From assembly GCF_022899355.1 (NCBI RefSeq), contig NZ_JALJCK010000007.1:124001-188000 (forward strand): a stretch of 64,000 nucleotides of DNA, given 5' to 3'. The notes under the pieces are model-generated. The model was not told the origin of the DNA. It saw only the letters and a program-made list of their open reading frames with translations, and searched no databases. The position numbers and the translations under genes are program-made. This document shows positions 52,522 to 61,169 of this stretch, one piece after another (positions within the stretch are counted from its first letter, which is position 1; each line of letters begins with the position of its first letter). Source of the stretch: Shinella yambaruensis (lineage in GTDB: Bacteria > Pseudomonadota > Alphaproteobacteria > Rhizobiales > Rhizobiaceae).

Positions 52522-53424
52522 ATGATGCGCATCTTTTCCGGCGGGGAGGCCGGGCCGGATCTCGGCGCGGCCGTGCGGGGGCGTGAAAGCGTCCTGCTGT
52601 GCCTTGCCGCCATGGTGTTGTTCGCCGCGTCGGACATCGTCGCCAAACATCTGTCGGTGACGTTCCACCCCCTGCAGATCGCCTGGTTTCGCTACCTCGT
52701 GGCTTCGATCCTGCTGGCGGCCGTCTGTCTGCGCTTCGGCAGGCCGGCTCCCAGCGCGGCTTCGGCGACGCAGATCATCCGCGGCGTCGGCATGGCCGGA
52801 GCGACGATCCTGCTGGTGGCCGCCCTCAGCCTCCAGCCGGTGGCGGAGGCGACCGCACTCGTCTTCATCTCCCCTTGCCTCGTCACGCTGCTGTGCGTGC
52901 TGGTCCTCAAGGAACGCGTGCCCGCGTGGCGTTGGGTGGGCGTCTTCGGTGGCCTGCTTGGGGTATTGGTCATCCTGCGTCCGGGATTTGCCGGCTACAA
53001 TCCCGCCGCTCTCTTTTCGATCGCGTCGGCCGCGTGCTGGGCGACGGCGCTCGTGATGACGCGGCGGGCGGTGGTGGCCGACAGCCTGGCGACGACGCTC
53101 GCCTATTCCTCCCTGACGGGCTTCGTGCTCTTGACCGCGGCGCTGCCTCTCGTCTTCCGGGGGTTGAGCATCGCCGATCTGGCGCTGTCTTTGGCGACGG
53201 CCGTGTTATGGCTGGCAGCGCATGTCGCCATCGCCTTCGCCTATCGCCGGCCCGAGGCGCAGGTTTCCCGCCTCGCGCCGATTTCCTATACGCATCTGCT
53301 CTGGGCCACAGGCTTCGGCTACCTCGTGTTCGGCACGATACCGGACGCGATGACGGTCGCCGGCGCGGCGCTGATCATCGCAAGCGGGCTGGTTGCCCGC
53401 AAGGGAGGGAAGCAACCGGCGTGA
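52522..53424 (+). CDS. EamA/DMT-family membrane transporter
   Basis: A 300-residue protein with ten predicted hydrophobic spans in two five-helix repeats, as in EamA exporters. Marks are LFAASDIVAKHLSV, IAWFRYLVASILLA, EATALVFISPCLVTLLCVLVLKER in outline and RPEAQVSRLAPISYTHLLWA. Probably exports an amino acid or metabolite. It begins 8 bp after the VOC gene stop and may be cotranscribed. Confidence 0.9.
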   Translation: MMRIFSGGEAGPDLGAAVRGRESVLLCLAAMVLFAASDIVAKHLSVTFHPLQIAWFRYLVASILLAAVCLRFGRPAPSAASATQIIRGVGMAGATILLVAALSLQPVAEATALVFISPCLVTLLCVLVLKERVPAWRWVGVFGGLLGVLVILRPGFAGYNPAALFSIASAACWATALVMTRRAVVADSLATTLAYSSLTGFVLLTAALPLVFRGLSIADLALSLATAVLWLAAHVAIAFAYRRPEAQVSRLAPISYTHLLWATGFGYLVFGTIPDAMTVAGAALIIASGLVARKGGKQPA

Positions 53425-53719
53425 AATCGAGCGGAAAGCGAGTTTCGCCATGACGGACGTGCTTTGATCGGGGCGGGCGATATGGGGTTCGCCACCGTTT
53501 CTCGGCCATCGACATGCACGAGGCTTTGCGCATGAGGGCGCACGGCGTCGAGGCGGCGCGGCGACGCTCGCAGGAGTTGGGCGCATAGGCAGGGAACGGC
53601 TTGAGCCCTTCTTGTGTTGCCGCAGCCCTTGAATGCCGGAAGCCATTGCTCCATACACGAAGAGATATATCCATCTCCACCGGAGCGGGCAGAGAGCCAC
53701 CGGGAAAGGAACAGTATTC
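53425..53719. other. Intergenic region with a possible gene remnant
   Basis: The frame 53454-53588 is open and its second half has the G/C-biased third codon positions of the local genes, ending RMRAHGVEAARRRSQELGA before TAG. No start codon or family is recognised, so it may be the decayed 3' end of a lost gene. The rest holds the operator-like site at 53650 and the ribosome-binding site GGAAAGGAAC. Confidence 0.3.
53650..53661. promoter_or_regulatory. Weak TTCGTATACGAA-like site upstream of gntR
   Basis: TCCATACACGAA matches TTCGTATACGAA (35987) at 9 of 12 positions, with a complete right half (ACGAA). It lies 58 bp before the gntR start and could serve autoregulation. Confidence 0.35.
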
Positions 53720-54370
53720 ATGGCATCAAGAAAGGCCTCCGCCGGCGAATTCATCGCATCGGATGTACGCAATCGCCTGCGCAGCATGATTCTCGGCGCG
53801 GAATTGAAGCCCGGGCAAAGGCTCGTCGAAGACGATCTCTGTGAGCGGCTGAGCGTCGGGCGGACGCCCGTGCGCGAAGCACTGCTGCTGCTTCAGGGGG
53901 AAGGCTTTCTCAGCCGTGAACGGGGCTGGGTCGTCGAAACGATCGATCGCAGCCAGGTGCGTGCCATTTTCGAAAGCCGCGCCGCAATCGAATCGGCCAC
54001 GGCAAGGCTGGCTGCGCGTCACGCCGAGCAAAACGAGCTGGATACGCTTGCCCAGCTGATCGAGGCGATGGAGCCTGGTGAAACATTGACGCGCAGCGAA
54101 TTGAACAGCCTCAATACGCGGTTTCACAAGCAGATTGTCTCCGCATCGAAGAACCCCTTTCTTGCTCAGTTCCATGAGCGGACACAGTTTCACTACTGGA
54201 TGCTGCGGGTGCCGATCCTGTTTTCCGAATCCGAGGTTCGGGAGACAAATCTCCAGCATCGACGCATTCTCGAAGCGCTCGTCGATCGAAACGAAGACGA
54301 AGCTGAACGTGCCGCGCGGCATCACGTCGAGGCGACGATGGCGATCGTCGAACCGGCGATCGATCTTTGA
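53720..54370 (+). CDS. GntR-family regulator, FCD (FadR) subfamily
   Basis: A 216-residue regulator. The winged helix includes LRSMILGAELKPGQRLVEDDL and LSVGRTPVREALLLLQGEGFL; the FCD domain includes AIFESRAAIESATARLAARHA and LNTRFHKQIVSASKNPFLAQFHE. ATG 53720 follows GGAAAGGAAC; a start at 53633 in frame is less likely. It resembles regulators of amino acid and organic acid uptake. The operator-like sites at 53650, 48798 and 35987 make it a candidate regulator of those promoters. Confidence 0.88.
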   Translation: MASRKASAGEFIASDVRNRLRSMILGAELKPGQRLVEDDLCERLSVGRTPVREALLLLQGEGFLSRERGWVVETIDRSQVRAIFESRAAIESATARLAARHAEQNELDTLAQLIEAMEPGETLTRSELNSLNTRFHKQIVSASKNPFLAQFHERTQFHYWMLRVPILFSESEVRETNLQHRRILEALVDRNEDEAERAARHHVEATMAIVEPAIDL

Positions 54371-54392
54371 CAAGGAGGATTGGCCGGCTGCA

Positions 54393-54569
54393 GTGACGAT
54401 CGCTCGGATGATGAACAGCGAGTTGGCGGTCCGCGCCGAATGGGTGAAGGGACGGATCAGCGCGCCGGCCTTCAGAAAGTGCGACGCGGTAATGTTGCCG
54501 CGCCCCGAAGACGGCCGGAAGTTCCGTATGTCGGCACACAGAAACATGAGTATAAAAGTCTTGTTTTAA
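54393..54569 (+). CDS. Possible small protein of 58 residues (unconfirmed)
   Basis: An open frame beginning GTG (VTIARMMNSELAVRAEWVKG) in the 254-bp gap before the Fec/Btu-type operon. Codon third positions are G/C-rich as in nearby genes, and AAGGAGG lies 14 bp upstream; ATG 54408 or 54411 are other starts. No family recognised. It may be a real small gene, a remnant, or chance. Nothing else was recognised in 54371-54624. Confidence 0.25.
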   Translation: MTIARMMNSELAVRAEWVKGRISAPAFRKCDAVMLPRPEDGRKFRMSAHRNMSIKVLF

Positions 54570-54624
54570 TGAGGGGCAGGGCATATACGCTCATTTTGAT
54601 CCACTCCCCATCAGGACATCGACG

Positions 54625-55647
54625 GTGAAAGCACTCAACAGATTTCTGGCCGTGTTCGGCCTTTCTTCCACGCTCGCCTTTGCGGTGCAGCCGGGATTCG
54701 CATCCACCACCTATCCGCTGACCATCGAAAACTGCGGTGCGACGGTGACCTTTGCCAAGGCGCCCGAGCGGGCGATCGGTCTTGGCCAGAACAGCGCGGA
54801 AATCCTGCTGCTGCTCGGCCTTGAAGACAAGATGGTCGGCACGGCGTTCTGGCCGAGCAAGGTGCTGCCGCAGCTCGCCGAGGCCAACGCCAAGGTCAAG
54901 TTGTTGACGGTCGAGTTCCCGACATTCGAGGCGATCCTGGCCGAGAACCCGGATTTCGTCGCTGCCGCGTTGCCGACCCTGATCGGCCCGAGCAGCAAGG
55001 TCGCCAAGCGCGAGGATTTCGAGAAGGTCGGCGTGCCGTCCTACGTTTCGCCCAGCACCTGCCTCAGCACCGAAAAGGTCAAGAACGAGTATGGCAGCCG
55101 CGACCAGCTGTGGAACATGGACCTGCTCTACAGGGAGATCGACGAGCTTTCGCAGATCTTCGATGTTGCCGATCGTGGCCAGGCGCTGATCGCCGACTTC
55201 AAGAAGCGCGAGGCTGCACTCCGCTCCGGCGTGTCGAAGGACGGCAAGCCGCTCTCCTACGTCTTCTGGTTCTCCAGCCAGTCGCCTTCCGCCGATGCCT
55301 ATCTTGGCGGCAAGAACAGCGCATCGGGTTACATCGCCGACCTGCTCGGCGGCAGGAACGCCATCACGGCGGAGGCCGAATGGCCGACGCTCGGCTGGGA
55401 AAGCATCATTGCCGCCAACCCGGACGTCATCGTCGTCGCCAGTCTCGACCGCAATCGCTGGGAACTCGACAAGCCCGAGGCCAAGATCGCGTTCCTGAAC
55501 AGCGATCCGGCCGTCAGCCAGATGCCGGCGGTCCAGAACAAGGCGATCGTCGTGATGGACGGCCAGGCCATGAACCCGACCATCCGCACGGTTTACGGCG
55601 CCGAGCAGGTGGCCGGGCAGCTCAAGGCGCTCGGTCTGTTGAAGTGA
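54625..55647 (+). CDS. Siderophore/cobalamin-type periplasmic binding protein (FepB/BtuF class)
   Basis: A 340-residue type III binding protein with a Sec signal (cleavage near GFASTT). Marks are YPLTIENCGATVTFAKAPER, LGLEDKMVGTAFW, WPTLGWESIIAANPDVIVVAS and the C-terminal AGQLKALG. GTG start at 54625. Its stop overlaps the permease start. Ligand could be a ferric siderophore, heme or cobalamin. Confidence 0.9.
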   Translation: MKALNRFLAVFGLSSTLAFAVQPGFASTTYPLTIENCGATVTFAKAPERAIGLGQNSAEILLLLGLEDKMVGTAFWPSKVLPQLAEANAKVKLLTVEFPTFEAILAENPDFVAAALPTLIGPSSKVAKREDFEKVGVPSYVSPSTCLSTEKVKNEYGSRDQLWNMDLLYREIDELSQIFDVADRGQALIADFKKREAALRSGVSKDGKPLSYVFWFSSQSPSADAYLGGKNSASGYIADLLGGRNAITAEAEWPTLGWESIIAANPDVIVVASLDRNRWELDKPEAKIAFLNSDPAVSQMPAVQNKAIVVMDGQAMNPTIRTVYGAEQVAGQLKALGLLK

Positions 55648-56684
55648 TCGCTTCGCACCATCCTCGGCGGCAGCATGTCGTCTTCGGCGTGCTGCTGCTG
55701 GCCTCGCTGGCGGCTATCGCGCTGGTCGTCGGGGTGAGCGTAGGAATCGGCGATCTGCCGATTCCGCTTTCCACGACCTTCTCTGCCGTAACCAACCGGC
55801 TGGGATGGACGGCGGTGGAACTCAATCGCATCCACGAGACGGTGATCTGGGATTATCGCCTCAGCCGGGCACTGGTCGCGGCCTTCTGTGGGGCGGGGCT
55901 TGCCCTCTCGGGCGCGATCATGCAGTCGCTGCTGCGCAATCCGCTTGCCGAGCCCTATGTGCTCGGCATCTCGGCCGGCGCATCCACGGGGGCGGTTGCT
56001 GTCGTCATCCTCGGCATCGGCGCGGGGGCCGTGTCCCTGTCGGCCGGTGCCTTTGCCGGTGCTTTTGCGGCCTTCTTCTTCGTGGCGCTGCTTTCGAACG
56101 GCACGCGGGGCGGGGCGGATCGAACCATCCTTGCGGGGGTCGCCGCATCGCAGATGTTCAATGCCGCGACAGCCTATATCGTCACGACGTCGGGCAACGC
56201 ACAGCAGGCGCGCGACGTGATGTTCTGGCTTCTCGGAAGCTTCGGCGGTGTTCGCTGGCCGGAATTCGCGCTGGTGTCCGTCATCATCAGCCTCGGGCTG
56301 ATCGCCTGTCTGTTTTACGCCCGCGTGCTGGACGCCTTCGCCTTCGGGGACGAGGCGGCCTCTGCGCTCGGGGCCAATGTCGGCCAGGCAAGGATCGTGC
56401 TTTTCGCCTTGACCGCCATGATGACGGCGACGATCGTCAGCATGGTCGGCTCGATCGGCTTTGTCGGGCTTGTCGTTCCGCATGCGGCACGGTTCGTCGT
56501 CGGCCCGGTGCATATCCGCCTGCTTCCGGCCTGCGCCGTGGCCGGGGCGATCTTCATGGTGCTCGCCGATGTCGCCTCCCGCACCCTGGTCCCGCAGCAG
56601 GTCCTGCCGATCGGCGTCGTGACGGCGCTTGTGGGCGTCCCCTTCTTTTCCGTCATTCTGTACCGGTTCCAGCGCGCATCATGA
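55644..56684 (+). CDS. Siderophore/cobalamin-type ABC permease (FecCD/BtuC class)
   Basis: A 346-residue permease with about ten hydrophobic spans and the FecCD marks RLSRALVAAFCGAGLALSGAIMQ in outline, RNPLAEPYVLGISAGAS, GSIGFVGLVVPHAARF and LPIGVVTALVGVPFFSVIL. GTG start at 55644 overlaps the binding-protein stop, and its stop overlaps the ATPase start (ATGA). A single permease forms the homodimer. Confidence 0.93.
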   Translation: MIASHHPRRQHVVFGVLLLASLAAIALVVGVSVGIGDLPIPLSTTFSAVTNRLGWTAVELNRIHETVIWDYRLSRALVAAFCGAGLALSGAIMQSLLRNPLAEPYVLGISAGASTGAVAVVILGIGAGAVSLSAGAFAGAFAAFFFVALLSNGTRGGADRTILAGVAASQMFNAATAYIVTTSGNAQQARDVMFWLLGSFGGVRWPEFALVSVIISLGLIACLFYARVLDAFAFGDEAASALGANVGQARIVLFALTAMMTATIVSMVGSIGFVGLVVPHAARFVVGPVHIRLLPACAVAGAIFMVLADVASRTLVPQQVLPIGVVTALVGVPFFSVILYRFQRAS

Positions 56685-57442
56685 GCATTGAGGTCCACGA
56701 CATCGTTTGGAAGATCGGCAAGAAGACGATCATCGACGGCATTTCCTTCGAGGCGCCTAAGGGCAAGATGCTGGGCCTGCTCGGCCCGAACGGCTCCGGC
56801 AAGACCTCGCTTCTGCGCCTGATTGCCGGGCTGAAGCGGCCGCATTCCGGAAAGGTGACACTGGATGCGCAGGATATCGGGACCATCGGCCGCCGGTCCG
56901 TCGCCCGGCGCATGGCGTTTGTCGAACAGCATGCCACGACAAACGCCAATCTCCGGGTCGTCGATGTCGTCAAGCTGGGCCGGTTTCCGCACCGGTCGAT
57001 ATTCTCCGGCTGGACGCCGGCCGATGAGGAGGCCGTGGAAGATGCGCTCGACCGCGCCGGCATTCTCGAAAAGCGCAACGACCGCTGGCAGAGTCTGTCG
57101 GGCGGGGAAAAGCAGCGCGCCCATATTGCCCGGGCGCTGGCCCAGTCGCCATCGGAACTGATCCTCGACGAGCCGACGAACCACCTCGACATACAGCACC
57201 AGATCGGCTTGATGCGGCTGGTCTCCGGCCTGCCGATCACCAGTATCATCGCCCTGCACGATTTGAATCACGCAGCGATGTTCTGCGATCGCCTGATCGT
57301 CCTCCAGAAAGGCAGGATCGTCGCTTGCGGGGCGCCGCACGAGGTCTTGACCGAACATCTCCTGAAGGAGGTGTTCTCGGTGGAGGCCCGGGTCGAAAGC
57401 TCGGCCTATCATGCGCGCCCGCATATTCAGTATCTGCGGTAG
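56681..57442 (+). CDS. Siderophore/cobalamin-type ABC ATPase (FecE/BtuD class)
   Basis: A 253-residue ATPase: Walker A GPNGSGKTS, signature LSGGEKQRAHIARA, Walker B LILDEPTNHLDI, and the switch His in IALHDLNHAAMF. DEPTNHLDIQHQ is the form typical of FepC/FecE/BtuD. Last gene of the coupled three-gene importer. Confidence 0.94.
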   Translation: MSIEVHDIVWKIGKKTIIDGISFEAPKGKMLGLLGPNGSGKTSLLRLIAGLKRPHSGKVTLDAQDIGTIGRRSVARRMAFVEQHATTNANLRVVDVVKLGRFPHRSIFSGWTPADEEAVEDALDRAGILEKRNDRWQSLSGGEKQRAHIARALAQSPSELILDEPTNHLDIQHQIGLMRLVSGLPITSIIALHDLNHAAMFCDRLIVLQKGRIVACGAPHEVLTEHLLKEVFSVEARVESSAYHARPHIQYLR

Positions 57443-57535
57443 GCGTCTGCCCTCTCGACGCGGACCGAAGTTCAACGGTAGGCGGCGCGCCCAAGTGGCC
57501 CCATGATAAACATTAACCATTGTAAAAATTGAGAA

Positions 57536-57573
57536 AAACAAAATCGCACAGGTGAGCGCGCGATTTCTTGTTT
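57536..57573 (+). terminator. Terminator after the Fec/Btu-type operon
   Basis: AAATCGC (57541-57547) and GCGATTT (57560-57566) pair, with further imperfect pairing of AACAA upstream and TTGTT downstream. AT-rich flanks and a T-rich tail (CTTGTTT) support a terminator about 100 bp after the ATPase stop. Confidence 0.6.
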
Positions 57574-57613
57574 GGTCGAGGCGATTTTCCGCTTGTCTCC
57601 GCGCCGGAATCCT

Positions 57614-57647
57614 GTAAAACGATTTACGTAAATCGTTTTACGTAAAT
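57614..57647. promoter_or_regulatory. LacI-type operator: 28-bp perfect palindrome plus a second overlapping site
   Basis: 57614-57641 is an exact 28-bp palindrome centred on ATTTACGTAAAT (57622-57633). A second TTTTACGTAAAT site (57636-57647) overlaps its right arm. The central CpG and the position 26 bp before the adjacent lacI-type start match LacI-family operators, implying autoregulation and cooperative binding. Confidence 0.75.
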
Positions 57648-57672
57648 TGCTCTGCTGGAGGAGGCAGGCGAG

Positions 57673-58698
57673 ATGCCCGTTTCAATCAAGGACGTCGCCA
57701 AGAGAGCCGGTGTCTCTCCTGGAACCGTCTCCAACGTTTTTAGCGGAAATCGCGCGGTCAAGGCTGAGCTGATCGAGCGCGTTCGCAGCGCTGCCGCCGA
57801 GCTCGGATATGAAACCGATCGGGCCGCTTCCCAGCTGCGGGCTGGAAAGGCCCGCGTGGTGGCTGCTCTCGTTCCCGACCTCAACAACCCCTTCTTCACG
57901 AGCCTTATCGCATCGATCGAGGCGCAGGTCCGTGACGAGGGTTTCGACATTATCGTTGCCAGTTCGCATGGGGATGCCGACGAGGAAGCAAGGCGCCTTT
58001 CTGCTTTGCTGGCCTGGCGACCGGCTGGGATCGTGATCATCCCCTGCAGCGACGAGTTTGCCAGCCGCAATATCCTTGCCGATACTCAGGTTCCGTTCGT
58101 GGTCGCCGACCGCGTCCCTTCATTGTTCCAGGGGGATGCGGTGACGATGGACAACATCGATGCCGGCACCAAGGCAGCGGAACATCTCGTCGCCCTTGGA
58201 CATCGCCGTTTCGTTGTGGCTGCTTCCACATTGAAGCTTCAGAACATCCGGGAGCGATGCGCCGGCATCGAGGCGGTTCTGGCGAAGGAAGGCCTTGCCC
58301 CGCCTACCCTGATCGAGGTCGGTCTCGATTTCGACACGGCGACGGAGCGTCTCGGCGTCTTCATGGAAGGGGAGCAGCAGGCCAGCGCCTTCATCGCGCT
58401 CACCAATTTCGCGACGCTCGGCATTCTCGCTTGTGCGCACCAGACCGGTCTCTCGGTTCCGCGCGACATCTCGGTGGTCGGCTTCGACGATTATTCCTGG
58501 ATGCATGCGGTATCGCCGCCGATGACGGCCATCCGCCAGCCGGTGAAGCAGATGGGACAGGCAATCTGGACCCGCCTGCGCGGCCATCTCGATGGGCGTT
58601 CAGAACCTGCCTCGCGCGAAAAGCTGACATGTGAGCTGGTGGTGAGGGCTTCGACAGCGGCGCCTTCCTCGCTCGGAGATACGCTCCGTATCGCGTGA
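57673..58698 (+). CDS. LacI-family transcriptional regulator of the sugar operon
   Basis: A 341-residue LacI protein: helix-turn-helix SIKDVAKRAGVSPGTVSNVF, hinge YETDRAASQLRAGKARVV, and a sugar-sensor domain with LVALGHRRFVVAA and VVGFDDYSWMHAVSPPMTAI. ATG 57673 follows GGAGGAGG. The operator just upstream suggests autoregulation, and since no similar site is seen in 58699-58840, the sugar genes may be transcribed from the same promoter. Confidence 0.93.
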   Translation: MPVSIKDVAKRAGVSPGTVSNVFSGNRAVKAELIERVRSAAAELGYETDRAASQLRAGKARVVAALVPDLNNPFFTSLIASIEAQVRDEGFDIIVASSHGDADEEARRLSALLAWRPAGIVIIPCSDEFASRNILADTQVPFVVADRVPSLFQGDAVTMDNIDAGTKAAEHLVALGHRRFVVAASTLKLQNIRERCAGIEAVLAKEGLAPPTLIEVGLDFDTATERLGVFMEGEQQASAFIALTNFATLGILACAHQTGLSVPRDISVVGFDDYSWMHAVSPPMTAIRQPVKQMGQAIWTRLRGHLDGRSEPASREKLTCELVVRASTAAPSSLGDTLRIA

Positions 58699-58742
58699 GA
58701 TAGACGCGAACAGATAAGCGGCTGCGAACAGCGACAAATCGA

Positions 58743-58765
58743 TGCGGTGAGGCCTCTTCACCGCA
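58743..58765 (+). terminator. Hairpin between lacI-type gene and sugar-binding protein gene
   Basis: TGCGGTGA and TCACCGCA form an 8-bp stem with a 7-nt loop in the 142-bp gap. It may partly uncouple expression of the regulator and the transporter genes. Confidence 0.5.
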
Positions 58766-58840
58766 CGGGAAAACCTTTGCCGGCGTTCAGGCGCCGTCGG
58801 CAGGGGATGTGAAGACGCGCCTAAAATGGAGGAGAATGGC

Positions 58841-60175
58841 ATGCAAACCGCAAAAATGATCAGCTCGATTTCCGTCATGGCGCTGCTCGCGGCATCGACC
58901 GCCATGGCACAGGAGATCGATTGGAAGAGCCAGCTCGGCGACCACAGCGGCAAGACGCTGCGCGTCATGACCATCACGGATCCGTTCATCGACTCGATGA
59001 AGGCCGTCAAGGACGGTTTCACGAATCTTACCGGTGCCAATGTCGAGATCGACGGCTACGGCTACGACGCGCTGCACGAAAAGGAGCTTCTCGCGTGCTC
59101 CCAGAACGACGGCAGCTATGACGTCCTGCTGATCGACGGCATCTGGATCGGCGAATTCGCAGAGGCGGGTTGCCTCGACAGCGCCGAGGACAAGATCTCC
59201 GAAAATCCCGATACCTTCGCATGGGATGATTTCACGCCGTCGGCCGCCGGGCAGGCGAGCTGGGAAGGCCAGCGCATGTGCCTGCCGGTCGGCATCTATT
59301 ACGAGCTGATGTACTACCGCACGGACCTTTTCGAGAAGGCGGGCATCAAGGTGCCGGAAACCTTCGAGGAGCTGAAGAAGGCGGCCGCCACCTTCACCAA
59401 CAATCCGGAGTTCCCCGGCGTCTATGGCTACGCCATGAACAACAAGCGCGGAGCGGCGGCAGGCCAGCAATGGTTTGAGTGGATTTACAGCGCCGGCGGC
59501 AAGCCGTGGGCGTCGAATGATATCGGCTCCGCCGAGCCGTACAAAGACCAGACGCCGACGCTGAACTCGCAGGAATCGGTCGACCTCGTGCAGTTCTTCC
59601 GCGACATGGTCGCCTATGGCCCGCCGGGCGTCGAATCCTTCGCCTGGGACGAGCGCGCCAATGCGTTCGCAGCCGGCAAGCTCGCGATGATCAACGACTG
59701 GTCGGTGCGTGCCCAGATCGCCAACGATCCCAAGCAGAGCCAGATCGCCGGCAAGTTCAAGGCGGCGCTGATGCCGCACAAGGACGGCGGCAGGACCGTC
59801 TCGCCGGTCGGCGGCTGGATCGCCTGCGTCAACACGCACGGCGCTCAGAAGGATGCAGCCTGGGATTATCTGAAGTGGTTCGCCAGCAAGCCGGTCCACC
59901 GTGACTTCGTTCTCGCGGGCGGCCCGCCGAGCCGGCTTTCCGCCATGCAGGACAAGGACGTCCAGGCGAAGTTCCCGTGGACCGAAGTGCTCTTCGAAGC
60001 CCAGAAGGACGCCTGGGTCGAGGTACGCCCGCGTCATCCGCTGGCCTTCCAGCTCATCGATACCGTCGGCGCGCAGGTCAACAAGGCCATCATCGGCGAG
60101 AAGAGCGCCAAGGAAGCCATGGACGGCGCCCAGGAAGACGTGACGAAACTGCTGAAGCAGAACGGTCTGCTCTAA
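58841..60175 (+). CDS. Sugar-type ABC binding protein (family 1)
   Basis: A 444-residue extracellular binding protein with a Sec signal (cleavage after TAMAQ) and family 1 features: TLRVMTITDPFIDSMKAV, YDVLLIDGIWIGEFAEAG, YYELMYYRTDLFEKAGIKVP and SPVGGWIACVNTHGAQKDAAW in outline. ATG 58841 follows GGAGGAG; the ATG at 58826 overlaps that site. First structural gene of the sugar importer. Confidence 0.9.
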   Translation: MQTAKMISSISVMALLAASTAMAQEIDWKSQLGDHSGKTLRVMTITDPFIDSMKAVKDGFTNLTGANVEIDGYGYDALHEKELLACSQNDGSYDVLLIDGIWIGEFAEAGCLDSAEDKISENPDTFAWDDFTPSAAGQASWEGQRMCLPVGIYYELMYYRTDLFEKAGIKVPETFEELKKAAATFTNNPEFPGVYGYAMNNKRGAAAGQQWFEWIYSAGGKPWASNDIGSAEPYKDQTPTLNSQESVDLVQFFRDMVAYGPPGVESFAWDERANAFAAGKLAMINDWSVRAQIANDPKQSQIAGKFKAALMPHKDGGRTVSPVGGWIACVNTHGAQKDAAWDYLKWFASKPVHRDFVLAGGPPSRLSAMQDKDVQAKFPWTEVLFEAQKDAWVEVRPRHPLAFQLIDTVGAQVNKAIIGEKSAKEAMDGAQEDVTKLLKQNGLL

Positions 60176-60184
60176 CGCTCTCTG

Positions 60185-60210
60185 TCGGGGGAGGTATTTG
60201 GCTCCCTCGA
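60185..60210 (+). terminator. Hairpin after the sugar-binding protein gene
   Basis: A 9-bp stem with one G-T wobble (60185-60193 with 60202-60210), 9 bp after the stop codon and 26 bp before the permease start. Probably stabilises the binding-protein message. Confidence 0.55.
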
Positions 60211-60236
60211 CTTCCCGTTTCACGGAGGATCTCTCG

Positions 60237-61169
60237 ATGGCCTATGCCGTTTCGATGACGCGCGCGCCCAAGGAGGCGACCAGGCGCTCCTTCCTGCACG
60301 ATGATCGATTCCAGATGATGGTGTTCATCGCGCCGACCTGCATCTTCCTCGCGCTTTTGACCATCTGGCCCTTCATCTATTCGGTCTATCTCAGCCTGCA
60401 TGCAGTGAAGCTGACGGCGATGCAGCGGGCGGTCTTCATCGGTCTCGACAACTACATCAATCTTCTGACGGACCCGCTGTTCCTGCGCGCCATGCTGAAC
60501 ACCGGCATGCTCGCGGTCACGTCGATCACCTGCGAGATCGTCATTGCCTTCGTGATCGCGAAGGCTTTCGTCAGTCTCAGCCATCTCAAATGGGTGAACG
60601 GCCTGCGGTCGCTGTTCATGATCCCCATGATGGTGACGCCGCTGATCGTCGGCATGATCTTCTCCTACGTGTTCAACCCGGTGCTCGGCATCGCCAACTA
60701 CCTGCTGGGCGGCGTCGGCCTCGGGCCGGTCCCGTGGTTCGGGGGATCGACCGCGGCGATGATCTCGATCCTGCTGATCAATATCTGGCAGTGGACGCCG
60801 TTCATGATGCTGCTGATCATGGCCGGTCTCCTATCGATCCGCGCCGATCTTTACGAGGCGGCGCGTGTCGACGGGGCGAAGTGGCACCATGTGATGCGCT
60901 TCCTGGAAATCCCGTCGATCAAGGGCATCGTGCTGCTCGGCGTCATCCTGCGCATCATCGATACGCTGCGCTTCTTCGATGTCGTCTATGTCACCACCCG
61001 AGGCGGTCCCGGCGATTCCACCATGGTGCTGACCCTCTACGCCTATCAGCAGAACTTCCAGTTCTTCCAGGCGGGCGTCGGCTCTGCCGCCGCGGTCATC
61101 ATCCTCGTCATCTCCATCGTCATCACCACCTTCGCCGTGAAGCTCCTCAGGAGAATCGAAGATGAATAG
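60237..61169 (+). CDS. Sugar-type ABC permease (MalF/UgpA class)
   Basis: A 310-residue permease with about six hydrophobic spans and the EAA loop EAARVDGAKWHHVMRFLEIPS, followed by IDTLRFFDVVYVTTRGGPGDST typical of the MalF class. ATG 60237 follows GGAGG. Its stop overlaps the second permease gene by 8 bases. Confidence 0.93.
   Translation: MAYAVSMTRAPKEATRRSFLHDDRFQMMVFIAPTCIFLALLTIWPFIYSVYLSLHAVKLTAMQRAVFIGLDNYINLLTDPLFLRAMLNTGMLAVTSITCEIVIAFVIAKAFVSLSHLKWVNGLRSLFMIPMMVTPLIVGMIFSYVFNPVLGIANYLLGGVGLGPVPWFGGSTAAMISILLINIWQWTPFMMLLIMAGLLSIRADLYEAARVDGAKWHHVMRFLEIPSIKGIVLLGVILRIIDTLRFFDVVYVTTRGGPGDSTMVLTLYAYQQNFQFFQAGVGSAAAVIILVISIVITTFAVKLLRRIEDE

Noticed and set aside
54371..54624. Cobalamin riboswitch upstream of the Fec/Btu-type operon
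   Set aside because: I could not find a B12-box-like core or the required stems in this short gap.
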